Translations under genes and position numbers: made by a program | Shown: piece after piece, positions 45,156 to 53,513 of the stretch | How the letters are laid out: the number at the start of each line of letters is the position of its first letter | Numbering within the stretch: position 1 is the stretch's first letter | The notes under the pieces: model-generated | Told to the model about the DNA's origin: nothing | The model's input: only the letters and a program-made list of their open reading frames with translations | The model's database searches: none | Assembly: GCF_913057115.1 (NCBI RefSeq) | Contig: NZ_CAJXNN010000023.1 | Location: forward strand, 1-59,358 | Length of the DNA: 59,358 bases | Origin: an uncultured Roseovarius sp. | Lineage (GTDB): Bacteria > Pseudomonadota > Alphaproteobacteria > Rhodobacterales > Rhodobacteraceae | Direction of reading: 5' to 3'

Positions 45156-45800
45156 ATGAGTGATTACGCGCCCCCCGATACGCCCCTAGATGTGATCCAC
45201 GAGGACCATGAGATCGTGATCGTCAACAAGCCTTCGGGGCTGTTGTCGGTGCCGGGCAAGGGCGCGCATCTGGCCGATTGCCTGATTGCGCGGGTGCAGG
45301 AGGTGTTTCCGACGGCCCTGCTGGTGCATCGATTGGACCGGGATACCTCGGGCGTGATGGTCTTTGCCCTGACGCCCCACGCGCAGCGGCATCTTGGCCT
45401 GCAATTTGAAAAGCGGCAGGTGAAGAAGATTTACGTGGCGCGGGTCGAGGGGCGGTTGGAGCCCAAGACCGGCACGGTGGACCTGCCCCTGATCGTGGAT
45501 TGGCCGAACCGGCCCTTGCAGAAGGTCTGCCATGAGACAGGCAAGCCCGCGCGGACGGATTGGCGGGTGCAGCGCTATGGCGAGGGCGAAACCCGCGTGC
45601 GGCTGTTCCCCAAAACCGGGCGGAGCCACCAGTTACGGGTGCATATGCTGGCCTTGGGGCATGTGATCTTGGGTGATCCGCTTTATGCGACGGGTGAGGC
45701 ATTGGCGCATGAGCGCCTGATGCTGCATTCCGAGGAATTGCGCCTACGCCATCCTGACGGGGGTGAGGGGATGACATTTCGGGCCAAAGCGCCGTTCTAG
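45156..45800 (+). CDS. RluA-family pseudouridine synthase
   Basis: The 214-residue protein has the RluA catalytic motif HRLDRDTSGVMVFA with the nucleophile Asp, preceded by IVNKPSGLLSVPGKG and followed by GRSHQLRVHMLALGH. There is no S4 domain, so it resembles RluA (23S U746/tRNA U32) rather than RluC/D. The exact target is uncertain. Confidence 0.88.
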   Translation: MSDYAPPDTPLDVIHEDHEIVIVNKPSGLLSVPGKGAHLADCLIARVQEVFPTALLVHRLDRDTSGVMVFALTPHAQRHLGLQFEKRQVKKIYVARVEGRLEPKTGTVDLPLIVDWPNRPLQKVCHETGKPARTDWRVQRYGEGETRVRLFPKTGRSHQLRVHMLALGHVILGDPLYATGEALAHERLMLHSEELRLRHPDGGEGMTFRAKAPF

Positions 45801-45898
45801 GCGGCCCCTTTGCCCCGGCCGCCCCACCCACCCACCCGCGTCCGGGCCAAAGGGGCCTTGGATAGGGTGTTTGGCCGCGCGCCTGTGGCTGGCGGGGG

Positions 45899-45930
45899 CC
45901 TTCGGCGAGAGTATTTCGGGAAAGATGAAG
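45899..45930. repeat. Partial copy of the 11208 intergenic element
   Basis: CCTTCGGCGAGAGTATTT followed by CGGGAAAGATGAAG matches the left arm at 11207-11238 with a few changes. It lies just before the stop of the 45935 gene in the 134-base intergenic gap; the inverted second arm is not present. Confidence 0.6.
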
Positions 45931-45934
45931 CTGG

Positions 45935-46981
45935 TTAGCTGCGTAAGACCCGGTCGGTGAGATTGAGCCGGTTGGTGATTATTGGGCGCAGTGTGTCGGC
46001 AAGCTCGGGGTCCTGTTTTTGCAATTCTTCGAGTTCGTCGAGGCGGTTGGTGGCGATGAGGGTCAGGGCATCCATGCGTAGGGCCCCGCTGGTGTCGCGC
46101 GGCAGGGTTTTGACCGGCTGGAGCAACTCGGGCTTTGGGTCAGGGCAGAGGTTTTGCAACTTGTCCACCGGCAGGGATGTTTCCACAAAGGCGTAAAGCC
46201 CCACGCCCTTGGCAGGCAGGGCATAGGTGCAAAGTGCGACATCGGTGATGTCGGGGTGGTCCATGAGGGCGGTGCGCAGGGCGGGGCCGTCACGTTCGAT
46301 CCGGTCTTCGGTGCCTTCACCGTCGGACCAGTTCATCAGGCGGCGGGTGATGAGATTATAAAGCCGTTTGCCGGTGGCCATCCAGAAGCGTGCGGGCAGG
46401 GCCTTTTGCGTCAGCATCCGGGATTCCGTGGGCGTCAACAGGTGCGGCGCATAGGCGCGTTTCTGTTTCAGCAAATGTCGCAGGTCTTCGCGGGCCATGA
46501 CGCGGAAGAGCTTGCCGCGGCGGCGGTGTTTCGAGGCGAGTTGGAAGTCGATAACGGCGGCGCGGCCTTCGGGGGTCATCAGCCAGTTTTGCGGTTTGGC
46601 GATGTCGTTATGGGTGACACCGGCGCGGCGCATTTCCCGCAACAAGCGTTTCGCGTCGCGGTACCATTCGGGATCGGTGGGTCTGGCCAGTTGCAGAGGT
46701 GTGCCCTTGGTCCAGCTGCGCAGGAGGCCGGTTTCATCGACGCGAACCAAAGCCGGGCAACCTTCGATGCCTTGAACGGCGCGCAGCCCCTTGATTTCCC
46801 TGCGGGCAAGGGCCCAAGCGATCGGTTTGGCGTAGAGCGGCACGCCATCGAGTTTGCGCAGGACGACAGGGAAATTCGGATGGCCTTCGAGGGTTCCGGA
46901 AATGGTTTCGGAAAAGACATCGCGCTTGTGGACGGTATGAGGCAGGAAGCGAGCCTTGGCGATATCGGGGGGCAGGGTCAT
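45935..46981 (-). CDS. Kinase-like protein with acyl-CoA-synthetase-like C-terminus
   Basis: The first 220 residues look like a small protein-kinase/LPS-kinase fold, with an HND catalytic loop (HNDIAKPQN, His124-Asn132) and IDF at 144-146 in place of DFG. Residues 240-310 resemble the C-terminal lid of acyl-CoA synthetases: DVALCTYALPAKGVGLYAFVE, then LPRDTSGALRMDAL. In that motif the catalytic Lys of the ANL family (SGK) is Ala300. The arrangement is unusual. It could be a LPS-modifying kinase with a substrate-binding lid. Next to it are two LPS-type glycosyltransferases, 41 bases upstream on the same strand. Confidence 0.6.
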   Translation of the reverse strand: MTLPPDIAKARFLPHTVHKRDVFSETISGTLEGHPNFPVVLRKLDGVPLYAKPIAWALARREIKGLRAVQGIEGCPALVRVDETGLLRSWTKGTPLQLARPTDPEWYRDAKRLLREMRRAGVTHNDIAKPQNWLMTPEGRAAVIDFQLASKHRRRGKLFRVMAREDLRHLLKQKRAYAPHLLTPTESRMLTQKALPARFWMATGKRLYNLITRRLMNWSDGEGTEDRIERDGPALRTALMDHPDITDVALCTYALPAKGVGLYAFVETSLPVDKLQNLCPDPKPELLQPVKTLPRDTSGALRMDALTLIATNRLDELEELQKQDPELADTLRPIITNRLNLTDRVLRS

Positions 46982-47022
46982 GGCGCTCTCTTAGTGGCTT
47001 TCAGGCCGCTGGGGAAGCGGTG

Positions 47023-47871
47023 TTAAAGCCTGTGCCATGACGCAGGATAAATATCAGGGTTTTGCGCGTGGCCGGGCGCGAACCATTCCTTGGGCGCGAC
47101 AACGCATTTTCCGGGGCTGTCGTTGAGCCACGCCGCCCACCATGAGAATGTGGAGTTGGCGATCACGTTGTGGGCGCAGAGGGTTTGCAAATGCAGGTCG
47201 AAATGGCCTGTCGTTTCATCGTTGTGGTCGACGATGACAGTGTCGAACCCGAGCGAGAGGTTCTCTCGCGCCCAAGCAGGATCATTCGAGAAAACAAAGC
47301 AGGTGGGATCATTCCCTGTTATCTCGGCCACATGGCGTGCTGCGGTGCGGTAATAGTCGGGCGTGCAGGCCGTATAGGCGCCCGAGACCACGTAATCGCC
47401 GCGCCGGACATGCAGGGCCAGTGGACAGGGGGCCTTGGCGATTTGCACCGCCATGTCGGCGTTGGCCTTGTCGAGCGGAGTGGTAAAGCGCAGGTCCTTG
47501 CGGATTTGATCTGCGATGCTTTCGAAATATTTCCCGGATTGCCAGTAGCCATGCAAATAGGTTTGATCAGGCAGGTCGAAAAAATACGAGTTGAAGCCTA
47601 GATTGGTTTCTCTGTGAAACCGTGGATTGCGCCCGAGAATTCGCCAGAAGAAGTAGCGCAATGCGCCGTCGGTTTTTGCGGGCGGCAGGCGGTCGGTAGT
47701 GATGAAGCGGGCGTTTTGGAAATGTACGAAGCAATCGCCACGGTTTGTCGGGCTTGTGACATAGCGAGGATCGAGAGCCAGATCCGTTCCAAGGTGATCG
47801 GCCAAAGCTCGGCCGGCGGCGTATTGAAACAATTGGTTGCCGGCACCGCCGAAGAGGCGTGAAATGATCAT
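47023..47871 (-). CDS. Alpha-1,2-fucosyltransferase-like glycosyltransferase (GT11)
   Basis: The ATG at 47871 overlaps the stop of the GT25 gene (ATGA). The 282-residue protein starts with GGAGNQLFQYAAGRAL, has the GT11 motif HVRRGDYV in the middle and NSTFSWWAAWL near the end. These are the three conserved GDP-fucose-binding regions. Family enzymes add fucose in alpha-1,2 linkage. The acceptor is probably a surface glycan or LPS. Translational coupling links it to the GT25. Confidence 0.85.
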   Translation of the reverse strand: MIISRLFGGAGNQLFQYAAGRALADHLGTDLALDPRYVTSPTNRGDCFVHFQNARFITTDRLPPAKTDGALRYFFWRILGRNPRFHRETNLGFNSYFFDLPDQTYLHGYWQSGKYFESIADQIRKDLRFTTPLDKANADMAVQIAKAPCPLALHVRRGDYVVSGAYTACTPDYYRTAARHVAEITGNDPTCFVFSNDPAWARENLSLGFDTVIVDHNDETTGHFDLHLQTLCAHNVIANSTFSWWAAWLNDSPGKCVVAPKEWFAPGHAQNPDIYPASWHRL

Positions 47872-48635
47872 GCGGTGCCTCTTGGGTTGCCGCCTACGGC
47901 GGGGGCGCGGCTGCGTTCCGAAAGTTGCGCCACCTTGTGGCGAAAGCGGCCCCTGTGCCATTCGCGCGACAGCCGCTCAGGCAGGGATTTCCGGCTTTGT
48001 TGGATGGTGGAGCCATCCAGTTGGTCGGCGATCTCCGAGATGCCCGACGGATAGATCATCGCCGGGCGCAGGCCAGTGTGCCAGTGGCTTTGCAAGAAGG
48101 TATCGACGGGTCGGTCGAAGGGGGCCGAGAGGGCCAGAAGATGCGCGGCGGTATCGCGGCTGACCAGTTGGGCCGTGGTGCGCAGGCCGCTCATTTGCGG
48201 CACGATCAGCGCCATGCCGTCCGTCGCCTCAAGAGTTGTGACAGGGCCTTTGGGTGGGCGGGTTTGAAACTGTATGTAGCCCAGCGTTTCGATGTGCCTT
48301 TGGGCTATTTGCAGGGCTGGTGAGAAGGTGTCGGGGTCAAGGCCCGCGTCGTCTTCGATAATCAGGGCTGCCGAGGCCTCATGCTTTTGCAAATCGGCCC
48401 ATATCTGACGATGGGACAGGAAACAGCCGATCTCGCCGGTTTTGAGCGCGAAGGGATAGGGCGGATCGAACAGATCCGCCCCAACGGCGTTTTCAAGGTC
48501 TTCAGGAGGGCATTTTGCCCCGTCCACCGCGGGCCAGATTTCGCCTTCCAGCCCGCAGCTGTCCAACAGCGCCTGCGCATTGGCACGCCGGGCGGTGGCC
48601 CGCTCAAGGTGCAAAACGTAGGCGCGCATCTTCAT
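47868..48635 (-). CDS. Glycosyltransferase family 25 (LPS-type)
   Basis: The 255-residue protein begins AYVLHLERATARRANAQ and carries GEIGCFLSHRQIWADL and IIEDDAGL (the DXD-like metal site), the standard GT25 motifs of LPS galactosyl- and glucosyl-transferases. There is no membrane helix. It lies seven bases after the aldehyde dehydrogenase stop on the same strand and is coupled to the GT11 downstream. Confidence 0.85.
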   Translation of the reverse strand: MKMRAYVLHLERATARRANAQALLDSCGLEGEIWPAVDGAKCPPEDLENAVGADLFDPPYPFALKTGEIGCFLSHRQIWADLQKHEASAALIIEDDAGLDPDTFSPALQIAQRHIETLGYIQFQTRPPKGPVTTLEATDGMALIVPQMSGLRTTAQLVSRDTAAHLLALSAPFDRPVDTFLQSHWHTGLRPAMIYPSGISEIADQLDGSTIQQSRKSLPERLSREWHRGRFRHKVAQLSERSRAPAVGGNPRGTA

Positions 48636-48642
48636 GGCCTTG

Positions 48643-50085
48643 TCAGGCGCCCTCGGTCCAGCCGGAGACGGCTTTGACTTCCAGGAAATCCTCGATACCC
48701 CATTTGCCGCCTTCGCGTCCGTTGCCCGATTGTTTCATGCCGCCGAAGGGCGCGCCCATGCCGCGCGACTGGCCGTTCATTTCAACCATGCCAGAGCGAA
48801 GGGCGCGTGCGCAGCGGTTGGCGCGGGCGGGATCCTGCGTTTGAACATAGTTGGTGAGGCCATAGGGCGTGTCGTTGGCGATGGTTAGACCCTCTTCCTC
48901 TGTCTCAAAAGGAATTATGGACAGAACCGGGCCAAAAATTTCTTCACGCGCGATGGTCATGTCGTTGTTCACATCGGCAAAGACCGTGGGTTTGACATAG
49001 AAGCCGCGGTTGAGGCCATCGGGGCGGCCTACGCCACCGGCGACAAGGCGTGCGCCTTCGTCGATGCCTTGCTGGATCAGGTCCTGGATCTTGTTGAACT
49101 GAACCTCGTTCACCACCGGGCCGATGTGGCGGCCTTCCTCGTGGGATGAGCCGACCTCGATGGACTGGGCCACTTCGGCTGCAGTTTCAACCGCTTGGTC
49201 GTAAACCTCGCGCTGCACCAGCATCCGGGTGGGGGCGTTGCAGGATTGGCCCGAGTTGTTCATGCAGTGCATAACACCGCGCTTGACCGCTTTCTCGTCG
49301 GCATCTGCGAAGATCAGGTTGGCGCCTTTGCCGCCCAGTTCAAGGCTGACGCGCTTGAGGGTGTCTGCGGCGGTCTTGGTGATGATCTTGCCCGCACGGG
49401 ACGAACCGGTGAAGGAGATCATGTCAACATCCGGGTGAGCCGTCAGTTGGCTGCCGACGCCAGCCCCATCGCCATTGACCATATTAAACACGCCTTTGGG
49501 CAGGTCAGCGGCATCAACGATTTCAGCAAAGATCATGGCGGAGAGCGGCGATTCCTCGGAGGGCTTCAGAACCATGGTGCAACCAGCCACAATGGCCGCG
49601 GCGACCTTCAACGTGACCTGGTTCATTGGCCAGTTCCAAGGCGTGATCATGCCGACGACGCCGATGGGATCATGAATGATCCGGTCGTTCGGGGCGTGAT
49701 CGCCCAAGGGTTCGATAAACTCGAAATCCTTGGCAACGGTCAGGAACGCCTTCATATGGCCGAGCCCGGCGCCTGCCTGTTGCTGGCGGGCCATGTCGAT
49801 CGGGGCGCCCATCTCAAGGCTGATGGCTTGGGCCATATCTTCGGCGCGTTCCTTGTAGGCGTCGTAGATGCGTTGCAGCGCCGCGATTCGCTCTTCTTTG
49901 GAGGTGGCGGCCCAAGCCGGGAAGGCGGCCTTCGCAGCGGCTACGGCGGCATCGGTATCGGCTTGAGTCCCAAGCGAAATGACCGCGCAGGCCTCTTCGT
50001 TGGAAGGGTCGATCACATTGTGATCTTTTGGCACACTTGGTTGCACCCAGGCACCGTTTATATAGAACTCGCGTTTCTTGATCAT
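48643..50085 (-). CDS. Aldehyde dehydrogenase (NAD(P)+-dependent)
   Basis: ATG 50085 has a GGAGG site and gives 480 residues. The catalytic Cys lies in NNSGQSCNAPTRM, the general base Glu in LELGGKGAN, and the NAD-binding phrase is ITPWNWPMNQV with SFTGSSRAG. It belongs to the large ALDH superfamily; the substrate cannot be deduced from context. The divergent peroxiredoxin begins 133 bases away. Confidence 0.9.
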   Translation of the reverse strand: MIKKREFYINGAWVQPSVPKDHNVIDPSNEEACAVISLGTQADTDAAVAAAKAAFPAWAATSKEERIAALQRIYDAYKERAEDMAQAISLEMGAPIDMARQQQAGAGLGHMKAFLTVAKDFEFIEPLGDHAPNDRIIHDPIGVVGMITPWNWPMNQVTLKVAAAIVAGCTMVLKPSEESPLSAMIFAEIVDAADLPKGVFNMVNGDGAGVGSQLTAHPDVDMISFTGSSRAGKIITKTAADTLKRVSLELGGKGANLIFADADEKAVKRGVMHCMNNSGQSCNAPTRMLVQREVYDQAVETAAEVAQSIEVGSSHEEGRHIGPVVNEVQFNKIQDLIQQGIDEGARLVAGGVGRPDGLNRGFYVKPTVFADVNNDMTIAREEIFGPVLSIIPFETEEEGLTIANDTPYGLTNYVQTQDPARANRCARALRSGMVEMNGQSRGMGAPFGGMKQSGNGREGGKWGIEDFLEVKAVSGWTEGA

Positions 50086-50217
50086 GGTGGACCTCCGTGA
50101 ATTTGGCGGCACTGTGTCAGGGGAACTGCCGACCTGCAAGGTTGGAAAAGGACACTGGCCCCAGAATTTGATCAAATTCCCTGTAGGGGCCGACTGCAAG
50201 CAGAAAGGACATGTAAC

Positions 50218-50871
50218 ATGGCACTGCGTATCAACGACGAGATTCCCAACCTAACCGTGGAAACGGATCAAGGCACTGTGACCCTACATGACTGGATCGG
50301 TGATAGTTGGGCCATTCTGTTCTCGCATCCCAAGGATTTCACACCAGTGTGCACGACTGAATTCGGCGCTGTCGCGCAATTGGCGGACGAGTGGGAGAAG
50401 CGTGGCTGCAAGGTCATGGGCGTCTCGGTGGACGGTGTCGATGACCACAAGAAATGGAAGGGCGATATCGAGCAGGTTGGTGGCGCCAAAGCCGGTTTCC
50501 CGATCGTGGCGGACGAGGGGCTGGAGCTGTCGAAAGCCTTTGATATGTTGCCCGCCGAAGCCTATTTGCCCGATGGGCGCACCCCCGCGGACAGTGCCAC
50601 GGTGCGCAGTGTTTTCATCATCGGACCGGACAAGCAGTTGAAGCTGTCGATGACCTATCCGATGACCGTGGGCCGCAACTTTGCCGAGGTACTGCGCGCC
50701 CTGGACGCCTTGCAGACCAGTGCCAAGGAAAACGTTGCCACGCCCGCAAACTGGACCGTGGGAGAGGATGTGATCATCCCGACCGCCGTCAGCGATGAGG
50801 ATGCCAAGGCCAAATACGGCAGCTTTGAAACCGTACTGCCATATTTGCGCAAAACCAAGCTAGAAGCCTGA
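50218..50871 (+). CDS. 1-Cys peroxiredoxin (Prx6 type)
   Basis: The 217-residue protein has the peroxidatic motif DFTPVCTTEFGA near residue 45 and the Prx6-type C-terminal domain (LDALQTSAKENVATPANW). No resolving Cys is present at the usual 2-Cys place. It reduces hydrogen peroxide and lipid peroxides. It is monocistronic with a strong terminator. Confidence 0.92.
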   Translation: MALRINDEIPNLTVETDQGTVTLHDWIGDSWAILFSHPKDFTPVCTTEFGAVAQLADEWEKRGCKVMGVSVDGVDDHKKWKGDIEQVGGAKAGFPIVADEGLELSKAFDMLPAEAYLPDGRTPADSATVRSVFIIGPDKQLKLSMTYPMTVGRNFAEVLRALDALQTSAKENVATPANWTVGEDVIIPTAVSDEDAKAKYGSFETVLPYLRKTKLEA

Positions 50872-50896
50872 TTTACAAGGTATTTGGTACAGGACA

Positions 50897-50922
50897 CCCC
50901 GCCTTCGAGGCGGGGTTTCCTT
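50897..50922 (+). terminator. Terminator after the peroxiredoxin gene
   Basis: CCCCGCC (50897-50903) pairs with GGCGGGG (50909-50915) around TTCGA and is followed by TTTCCTTTT. Confidence 0.8.
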
Positions 50923-50998
50923 TTCCGCCGGGGCTTGTGATGGACAGCGAGCGAAAACTCGCCTAATTCATCTTGCCAAATGGTGAGGTAATGAGCAG

Positions 50999-52033
50999 AT
51001 GGCAAAGCGCGAGGCCTTCCGGATCAACGGATCAACTATTGCCCCGGGAACGCGGCAGACAGTGGATATCCCCGTAAGTACCCTGTCCGATCACACGCCG
51101 GTTCATCTTTCGGTGCATGTGGTGCATGGCAAGAAACCGGGGCCGGTCTTGTTTGTGTCGGCGGCCATTCACGGCGATGAGGTGATCGGCGTCGAGATCG
51201 TGCGAAGGCTTTTGAAGGCGGCGCCGTTGAAGAGCATGGCGGGCACTTTGCTGGCTGTGCCGATCGTCAATACCTTTGGATTTCACAACCATTCCAGGTA
51301 TTTGCCGGATCGGCGTGATTTGAACCGTTGTTTTCCGGGGTTGAGCGAAGGGTCAATGGCGTCGCGGCTTGCCCATATCTTCATGCGCGAGGTGGTGAGC
51401 CGGGCGGACTTGGGAATCGATCTGCATTCCGCCGCCGTTCAGCGCACCAACCTGCCGCAGATTCGCCTGACGGCGGGGAATGATCGGTTGATGGAACTGG
51501 GCCGGGTCTTTGGCGCGCCGGTGATGATGCAGTCGAACTTGCGGGAAGGCTCGCTTCGCATGGCGGCCGAGGACGCTGGCGTTGATGTGCTGCTTTATGA
51601 AGGCGGCGAGGGGCAGCGGTTTGACGAATTGGCCGCCCGGGCTGGGGTCTCGGGTATCCTGAGGGTCATGCATCATCTTGGAATGGTTGGGAAAAAAGGT
51701 GTCCCCAAGCGACATGGTGAGCCGGTCCTGTGTGGTGATTCAACGTGGTATCGCGCGCCTGCCGGCGGCCTTTTCAGGGGCTATCAGGGCACCGGGGACC
51801 GGGTGTCGCCCGGTACGGTTCTGGGCGCGATTTCGGACCCGTTTGGCGAGGTGGAAACCGAGGTGGTCTGCGAGCATGAAGGCATCGTGATCGGCCGGAC
51901 CAATATGCCCAATGTTTACGAAGGGGACGCGCTGTTTCATGTGGCGCAAACCCCCAAGGCCGAGAAAGCCCTTGAAGGGATCAGCGCGCATCTGGAGGCG
52001 GCGCCTCTTTTTGATGAGGATGAAATTATATAG
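50999..52033 (+). CDS. Succinylglutamate desuccinylase/aspartoacylase family protein
   Basis: The 344-residue M14-like zinc enzyme has the ligands in AIHGDE (residues near 57-62) and DLHSA (near 141), then the conserved Glu in LYEGGEG. Family enzymes cut acyl groups from amino acids. The actual substrate is unknown; the C-terminal barrel domain is complete. Two adjacent ORFs on the opposite strand are shadows. Confidence 0.82.
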   Translation: MAKREAFRINGSTIAPGTRQTVDIPVSTLSDHTPVHLSVHVVHGKKPGPVLFVSAAIHGDEVIGVEIVRRLLKAAPLKSMAGTLLAVPIVNTFGFHNHSRYLPDRRDLNRCFPGLSEGSMASRLAHIFMREVVSRADLGIDLHSAAVQRTNLPQIRLTAGNDRLMELGRVFGAPVMMQSNLREGSLRMAAEDAGVDVLLYEGGEGQRFDELAARAGVSGILRVMHHLGMVGKKGVPKRHGEPVLCGDSTWYRAPAGGLFRGYQGTGDRVSPGTVLGAISDPFGEVETEVVCEHEGIVIGRTNMPNVYEGDALFHVAQTPKAEKALEGISAHLEAAPLFDEDEII

Positions 52034-52051
52034 CGAATTCAGTCGCTTAGG

Positions 52052-52732
52052 TCATTCACTTACCAGTGAATCGAAGCGTTTCGCGTTGCTCGGCGCGATA
52101 AAGATCGACAAGGCGATCAGGCTGAAGATGAATTCGTAGACCTCCCATTTGCGAGGCAGGTCGACGACGCCGATGAACACGCTGGCCCCGAAGGCAAGCG
52201 CGGCGTGGCGCAGGCCGGGGACGGGGATGGCCAGCGCATCGGCGAAGGATTTGACCCAGTTGAATCGGTTATACATCAGCGGCAAAACCACGAGGTAAAG
52301 CAGCAGTACGGTGGTCAGCACGCTGCCGAACAGCGTTTTGGCAAGCTGCTGTTCCCCGACCACGAGGTTATGCAGGTTGGTTTCGTTCTGGTAATTGTTC
52401 TCGGCAAAGAACTCGGTGGTTTCCCAGCCAAAGACGCGCTGGCCCCAGGAGATTTCCTCGCCTGCGGCAAAGAAGAACAATAGCGCGTAGAACGCCACCA
52501 AAAGGGTGGCGACCCATGCGCCATTGCGCGCTTGTGCGATACTATGGCGAACCAGTATCAGACTGGAAAAAAACAGGAAAATCGAAGTGGACCATTCGAT
52601 GGGGCCGTCTTCCTGGGCGAACCCGTCATGGAACTGTTGCACGAAGCCGGTGAGGTAATAGAGCAGCGTGAACAATAGGCTGGCATAGGCCAGACCGAAG
52701 AGAAGCTGATCGGCGGCGTTGAGACGTTTCAT
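52052..52732 (-). CDS. Multipass membrane protein of unknown function
   Basis: The ATG at 52732 (MKRLNAADQLLFGLA) gives 226 residues with about six membrane helices, for instance LLFTLLYYLTGFV, IFLFFSSLILV, LLVAFYALLFFFAAGEEI and VLLLYLVVLPLMY. A conserved-looking AGEEISWGQRVFGWET phrase lies between helices. An upstream extension to 53029 is unlikely, because it would cover repeat-rich DNA. No function is proposed. Confidence 0.75.
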   Translation of the reverse strand: MKRLNAADQLLFGLAYASLLFTLLYYLTGFVQQFHDGFAQEDGPIEWSTSIFLFFSSLILVRHSIAQARNGAWVATLLVAFYALLFFFAAGEEISWGQRVFGWETTEFFAENNYQNETNLHNLVVGEQQLAKTLFGSVLTTVLLLYLVVLPLMYNRFNWVKSFADALAIPVPGLRHAALAFGASVFIGVVDLPRKWEVYEFIFSLIALSIFIAPSNAKRFDSLVSE

Positions 52733-52905
52733 GGCGGTTCCTGTCGCAAAAGGGCTTGGGCGTTGCGTTATCGCAAGGTGGCGCAGCGGGCAAGGGGGCG
52801 GTGAGTCCGGGTGGCAAGGGGGCCGCGCATTTGCCAAGCGCTCGGAATGGGCTGCGAATCGGGGATAAGCCCTTGGGTTAAAGGCAAAAACTCTATTCTG
52901 CACCG

Positions 52906-52938
52906 CGTCGGTATCACGTCGGTATTGCGTCGGTGTGG
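52906..52938. repeat. Three tandem 11-base CGTCGGT repeats
   Basis: CGTCGGTATCA, CGTCGGTATTG and CGTCGGTGTGG follow each other without spacing. The period of 11 places the same face of the helix outward, as for regulator-binding arrays. Confidence 0.6.
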
Positions 52939-53022
52939 GTGTCGATATGCCCGGGGTGTTAACAGAGCGCGCGGTGAGAAACGTACGTTTTGTACGCGAG
53001 TTTTGTACGGTTTGGCTTGCCG

Positions 53023-53071
53023 CGCTCATCAGCCCTTACGGGCTTCTTCGCTAGGAGCGAAGCGATGAGCG
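53023..53071. repeat. Branched palindrome (three-way-junction fold)
   Basis: An outer stem CGCTCATC/GATGAGCG (53023-53030 with 53064-53071) encloses two complete inner hairpins, AGCCC-TTAC-GGGCT (53031-53044) and CTTCGCT-AGG-AGCGAAG (53046-53062). Only single unpaired bases lie between the stems. Confidence 0.75.
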
Positions 53072-53083
53072 TCCCGGCGGAAT

Positions 53084-53105
53084 GGTGCGCAGTGAATGCG
53101 CACCC
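53084..53105. repeat. Palindromic repeat GGTGCGCA/TGCGCACC type, copy 3
   Basis: Identical over its 22 bases to the copy at 19443-19464. It lies 12 bases after the branched palindrome. Confidence 0.7.
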
Positions 53106-53131
53106 CACGCAGAGGTATCCTCAGAAATGAC

Positions 53132-53157
53132 AAACCCCCGAAGCGGCTGCCCGGGGG
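53132..53157 (-). terminator. Terminator of rpsU
   Basis: On the minus strand CCCCCG/CGGGGG (53157-53152 with 53140-53135) form a stem with an 11-base loop, followed by a short T stretch. It lies 38 bases after the rpsU stop. Confidence 0.6.
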
Positions 53158-53194
53158 TCGTCTGACTTTTGTGTTCTCGCTTACGAGAGAGGTC

Positions 53195-53401
53195 TTAGAG
53201 GAGACCTTCGCGCTGGGCTTTCTTGCGTGCCAGTTTACGGGCACGACGGATCGCTTCAGCTTTCTCGCGCGCTTTTTTCTCGGAGGGTTTCTCGAAATGT
53301 TGCTTGAGCTTCATTTCACGAAACACGCCTTCGCGCTGCAGCTTTTTCTTCAGGGCGCGGAGCGCCTGATCGACATTGTTGTCGCGAACACTAACCTGCA
53401 T
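53195..53401 (-). CDS. rpsU: 30S ribosomal protein S21
   Basis: The 68-residue basic protein starts [30 protein letters not shown], the standard S21 sequence, and ends in a Lys/Arg-rich helix. A GGTGG site precedes the ATG. It is divergent from the COQ9 gene, a typical alphaproteobacterial neighbour. Confidence 0.96.
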   Translation of the reverse strand: MQVSVRDNNVDQALRALKKKLQREGVFREMKLKQHFEKPSEKKAREKAEAIRRARKLARKKAQREGLL

Positions 53402-53513
53402 GTGGTGTCACCACCTTTCTAAGTTGATGTTGCATGGAATTGCAGGAAGTGGCCGTATAGCAAAGCGTCGCTCTTTTGTCTAGGGTGATGCGCAACCCGA
53501 TGGAGGGAGCAAA

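Larger units (their letters stand above)
52733..53194. other. 462-base intergenic region rich in repeats
   Basis: No gene is seen. It holds three 11-base tandem repeats of CGTCGGT (52906-52938), two TTTTGTACG copies 13 bases apart (52988-52996 and 53001-53009), a branched palindrome (53023-53071), a GGTGCGCA palindrome (53084-53105) and the rpsU terminator. It must include the promoter of the minus-strand membrane-protein gene. Confidence 0.6.

Noticed and set aside
52052..53029. The 325-codon version of the membrane-protein gene
   Set aside because: The extra 99 residues cover tandem repeats and lack hydrophobic pattern; the ATG at 52732 is more plausible.
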